A stretch of DNA of 64,000 nt from Symsagittifera roscoffensis (Eukaryota; Xenacoelomorpha; Acoela; Convolutidae). This document shows, one piece after another, positions 63,207 to 64,000 of the stretch. The position numbers and the translations under genes are program-made. The notes under the pieces are model-generated. The model was not told where the DNA came from and searched no databases. It saw only the letters and a program-made list of their open reading frames with translations. The DNA is taken from NCBI RefSeq assembly GCF_963678635.1, contig NC_087070.1:15195840-15259839 (forward strand). The letters are read 5' to 3'. Position 1 is the first letter of the stretch; every line of letters starts with the position of its first letter.

Positions 63207-64000
63207 TCATCGACTTGGTAAGAAAAAGCAAAGAAACGTGATTCCACGTACATTGCTCGTGTCTCTAGATGGTTTCGTATTTTTTGCAGAGAATTAAACT
63301 TCATGTGCGTCTCTCGAGATATAACTGGAACCTGCGAAAGCCTAGAAAAGGAAATTGGCGCTATAGAAATCTGGGAAAACAAACTTTTAATGAACCAACC
63401 AGTTTTTGATTGAAGATTTGTAAAGAAAATCATTTGGTTTGATTTCCGAGTAGTTTTTTACCTTTGTGATAAGCAAGGGTATTGCAATCGGGCACTCGAC
63501 TTTTCCCGTAAATAACTTTGTTCACAGGTCTCACTGGACTCATGCATCCTTTATTATAAATTCGATTTCAACTAACCATGCAGCCCATATGTTGTTGAAG
63601 TAACACACCTGCTTTAGACGGCAAAGGCTTATGGATGAATCCATCCGGGACCTGCATGTTTTGCTAACTAGTTTTTGTGCTTTTTGGGTTATCGTCTATT
63701 GTGCAATTTTGTTGATGTAATTCCTGTAGCCCACTTTTTCGAAAGTTCAGCTTTCTTCCAAGTTGCTGTAACACCCATGCTTGAGACGATAAATCCCGGA
63801 AGATCGATTTCAGTCGGGACATGTTATTTTGCAAATTGAAAGTTTCGGCTATTTTATTTTATGGTCTGTCTTTGTATTTTTGCCGGCGTTGTTCTCGCAA
63901 ATAGGACTTTTTTGAACGTTCGCTTTTTTTCTAGCTTTCCGAAGCTCCGTAAAAAATTTCTAATGGTGCAGGTAATTTTGTTCCGGTTTTTCTGGCCTTT
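63207..64000. other. probable C1D intron, no further exon seen
   Basis: AT-rich sequence. I looked for a 3' splice site followed by a Lys-rich C1D tail and found none that is convincing, so the gene probably continues beyond the window. Confidence 0.4.

Noticed and set aside
62695-63433. Open frames with long Gly and Pro runs around 62.7-63.4 kb
   Set aside because: They fall inside the MITE with its G and C homopolymers and are low-complexity artefacts.

Overview
This is a gene-poor, transposon-dense stretch of a eukaryotic nuclear genome, most likely an invertebrate animal. The evidence is a CR1/L2-type LINE, a Penelope-like element (PLE), hAT transposons, LTR retroelements, a long satellite, and one recognisable host exon with consensus splice sites (a C1D homologue). 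I cannot fix the phylum from the sequence alone.

Layout. 1-5036: satellite with a ~26-bp GC/AT monomer in higher-order repeats, followed at ~5050-5250 by an inverted patch of the same motif. 6.1-9.1 kb: locally duplicated blocks carrying relics of a PLE-type ORF1. 10.3-10.6 kb: probable BEL/Pao-like zinc-knuckle relic. 12.1-12.8 kb: GGAATCC-rich repeat. 14.4-14.7 kb: possible Gly/Tyr/Ser-rich exon (minus strand). 15914-17891: a hAT transposon with TIRs and a perfect 8-bp target-site duplication (TSD). 19.2-21.1 kb: scrambled gag relic (minus). 24499-32188: a 3.84-kb tandem duplication holding the 5' part of a CR1-like LINE (SGNH esterase, PHD-finger ORF1, endonuclease). The second LINE copy continues into the reverse transcriptase (RT) and ends at ~55350, but is split by two younger insertions.

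Nested insertions. A PLE (33068-36877, minus, 14-bp TSD) interrupts the LINE RT. A 17.7-kb LTR retrotransposon (37165-54826, minus, two 936-bp LTRs that I see differing at only three sites) interrupts it again. With both insertions removed the LINE protein resumes in the expected order, which gives a relative chronology.

The LTR element is the most interesting object. Its pol has lost gag, protease and the RT palm, but keeps the RT tail, RNase H and an integrase with D,D35E. The same open frame ends in a macro-domain-like module. Downstream, in the env position, lies a coding block of ~2,900 codons, split by three frameshifts of the same sign. It encodes a coiled coil, an SGNH/GDSL hydrolase with all catalytic blocks, a second degenerate SGNH-like domain and about 1,800 residues I cannot assign. 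Copies of the motif at its 3' polypurine tract recur inside pol.

55.3-60.8 kb holds decayed relatives of this element's leader and LTR, plus another RT relic. 60852-61679 and 62760-63198 are two non-autonomous hAT-like elements, the second inside an intron of the C1D gene (exon 62156-62525).
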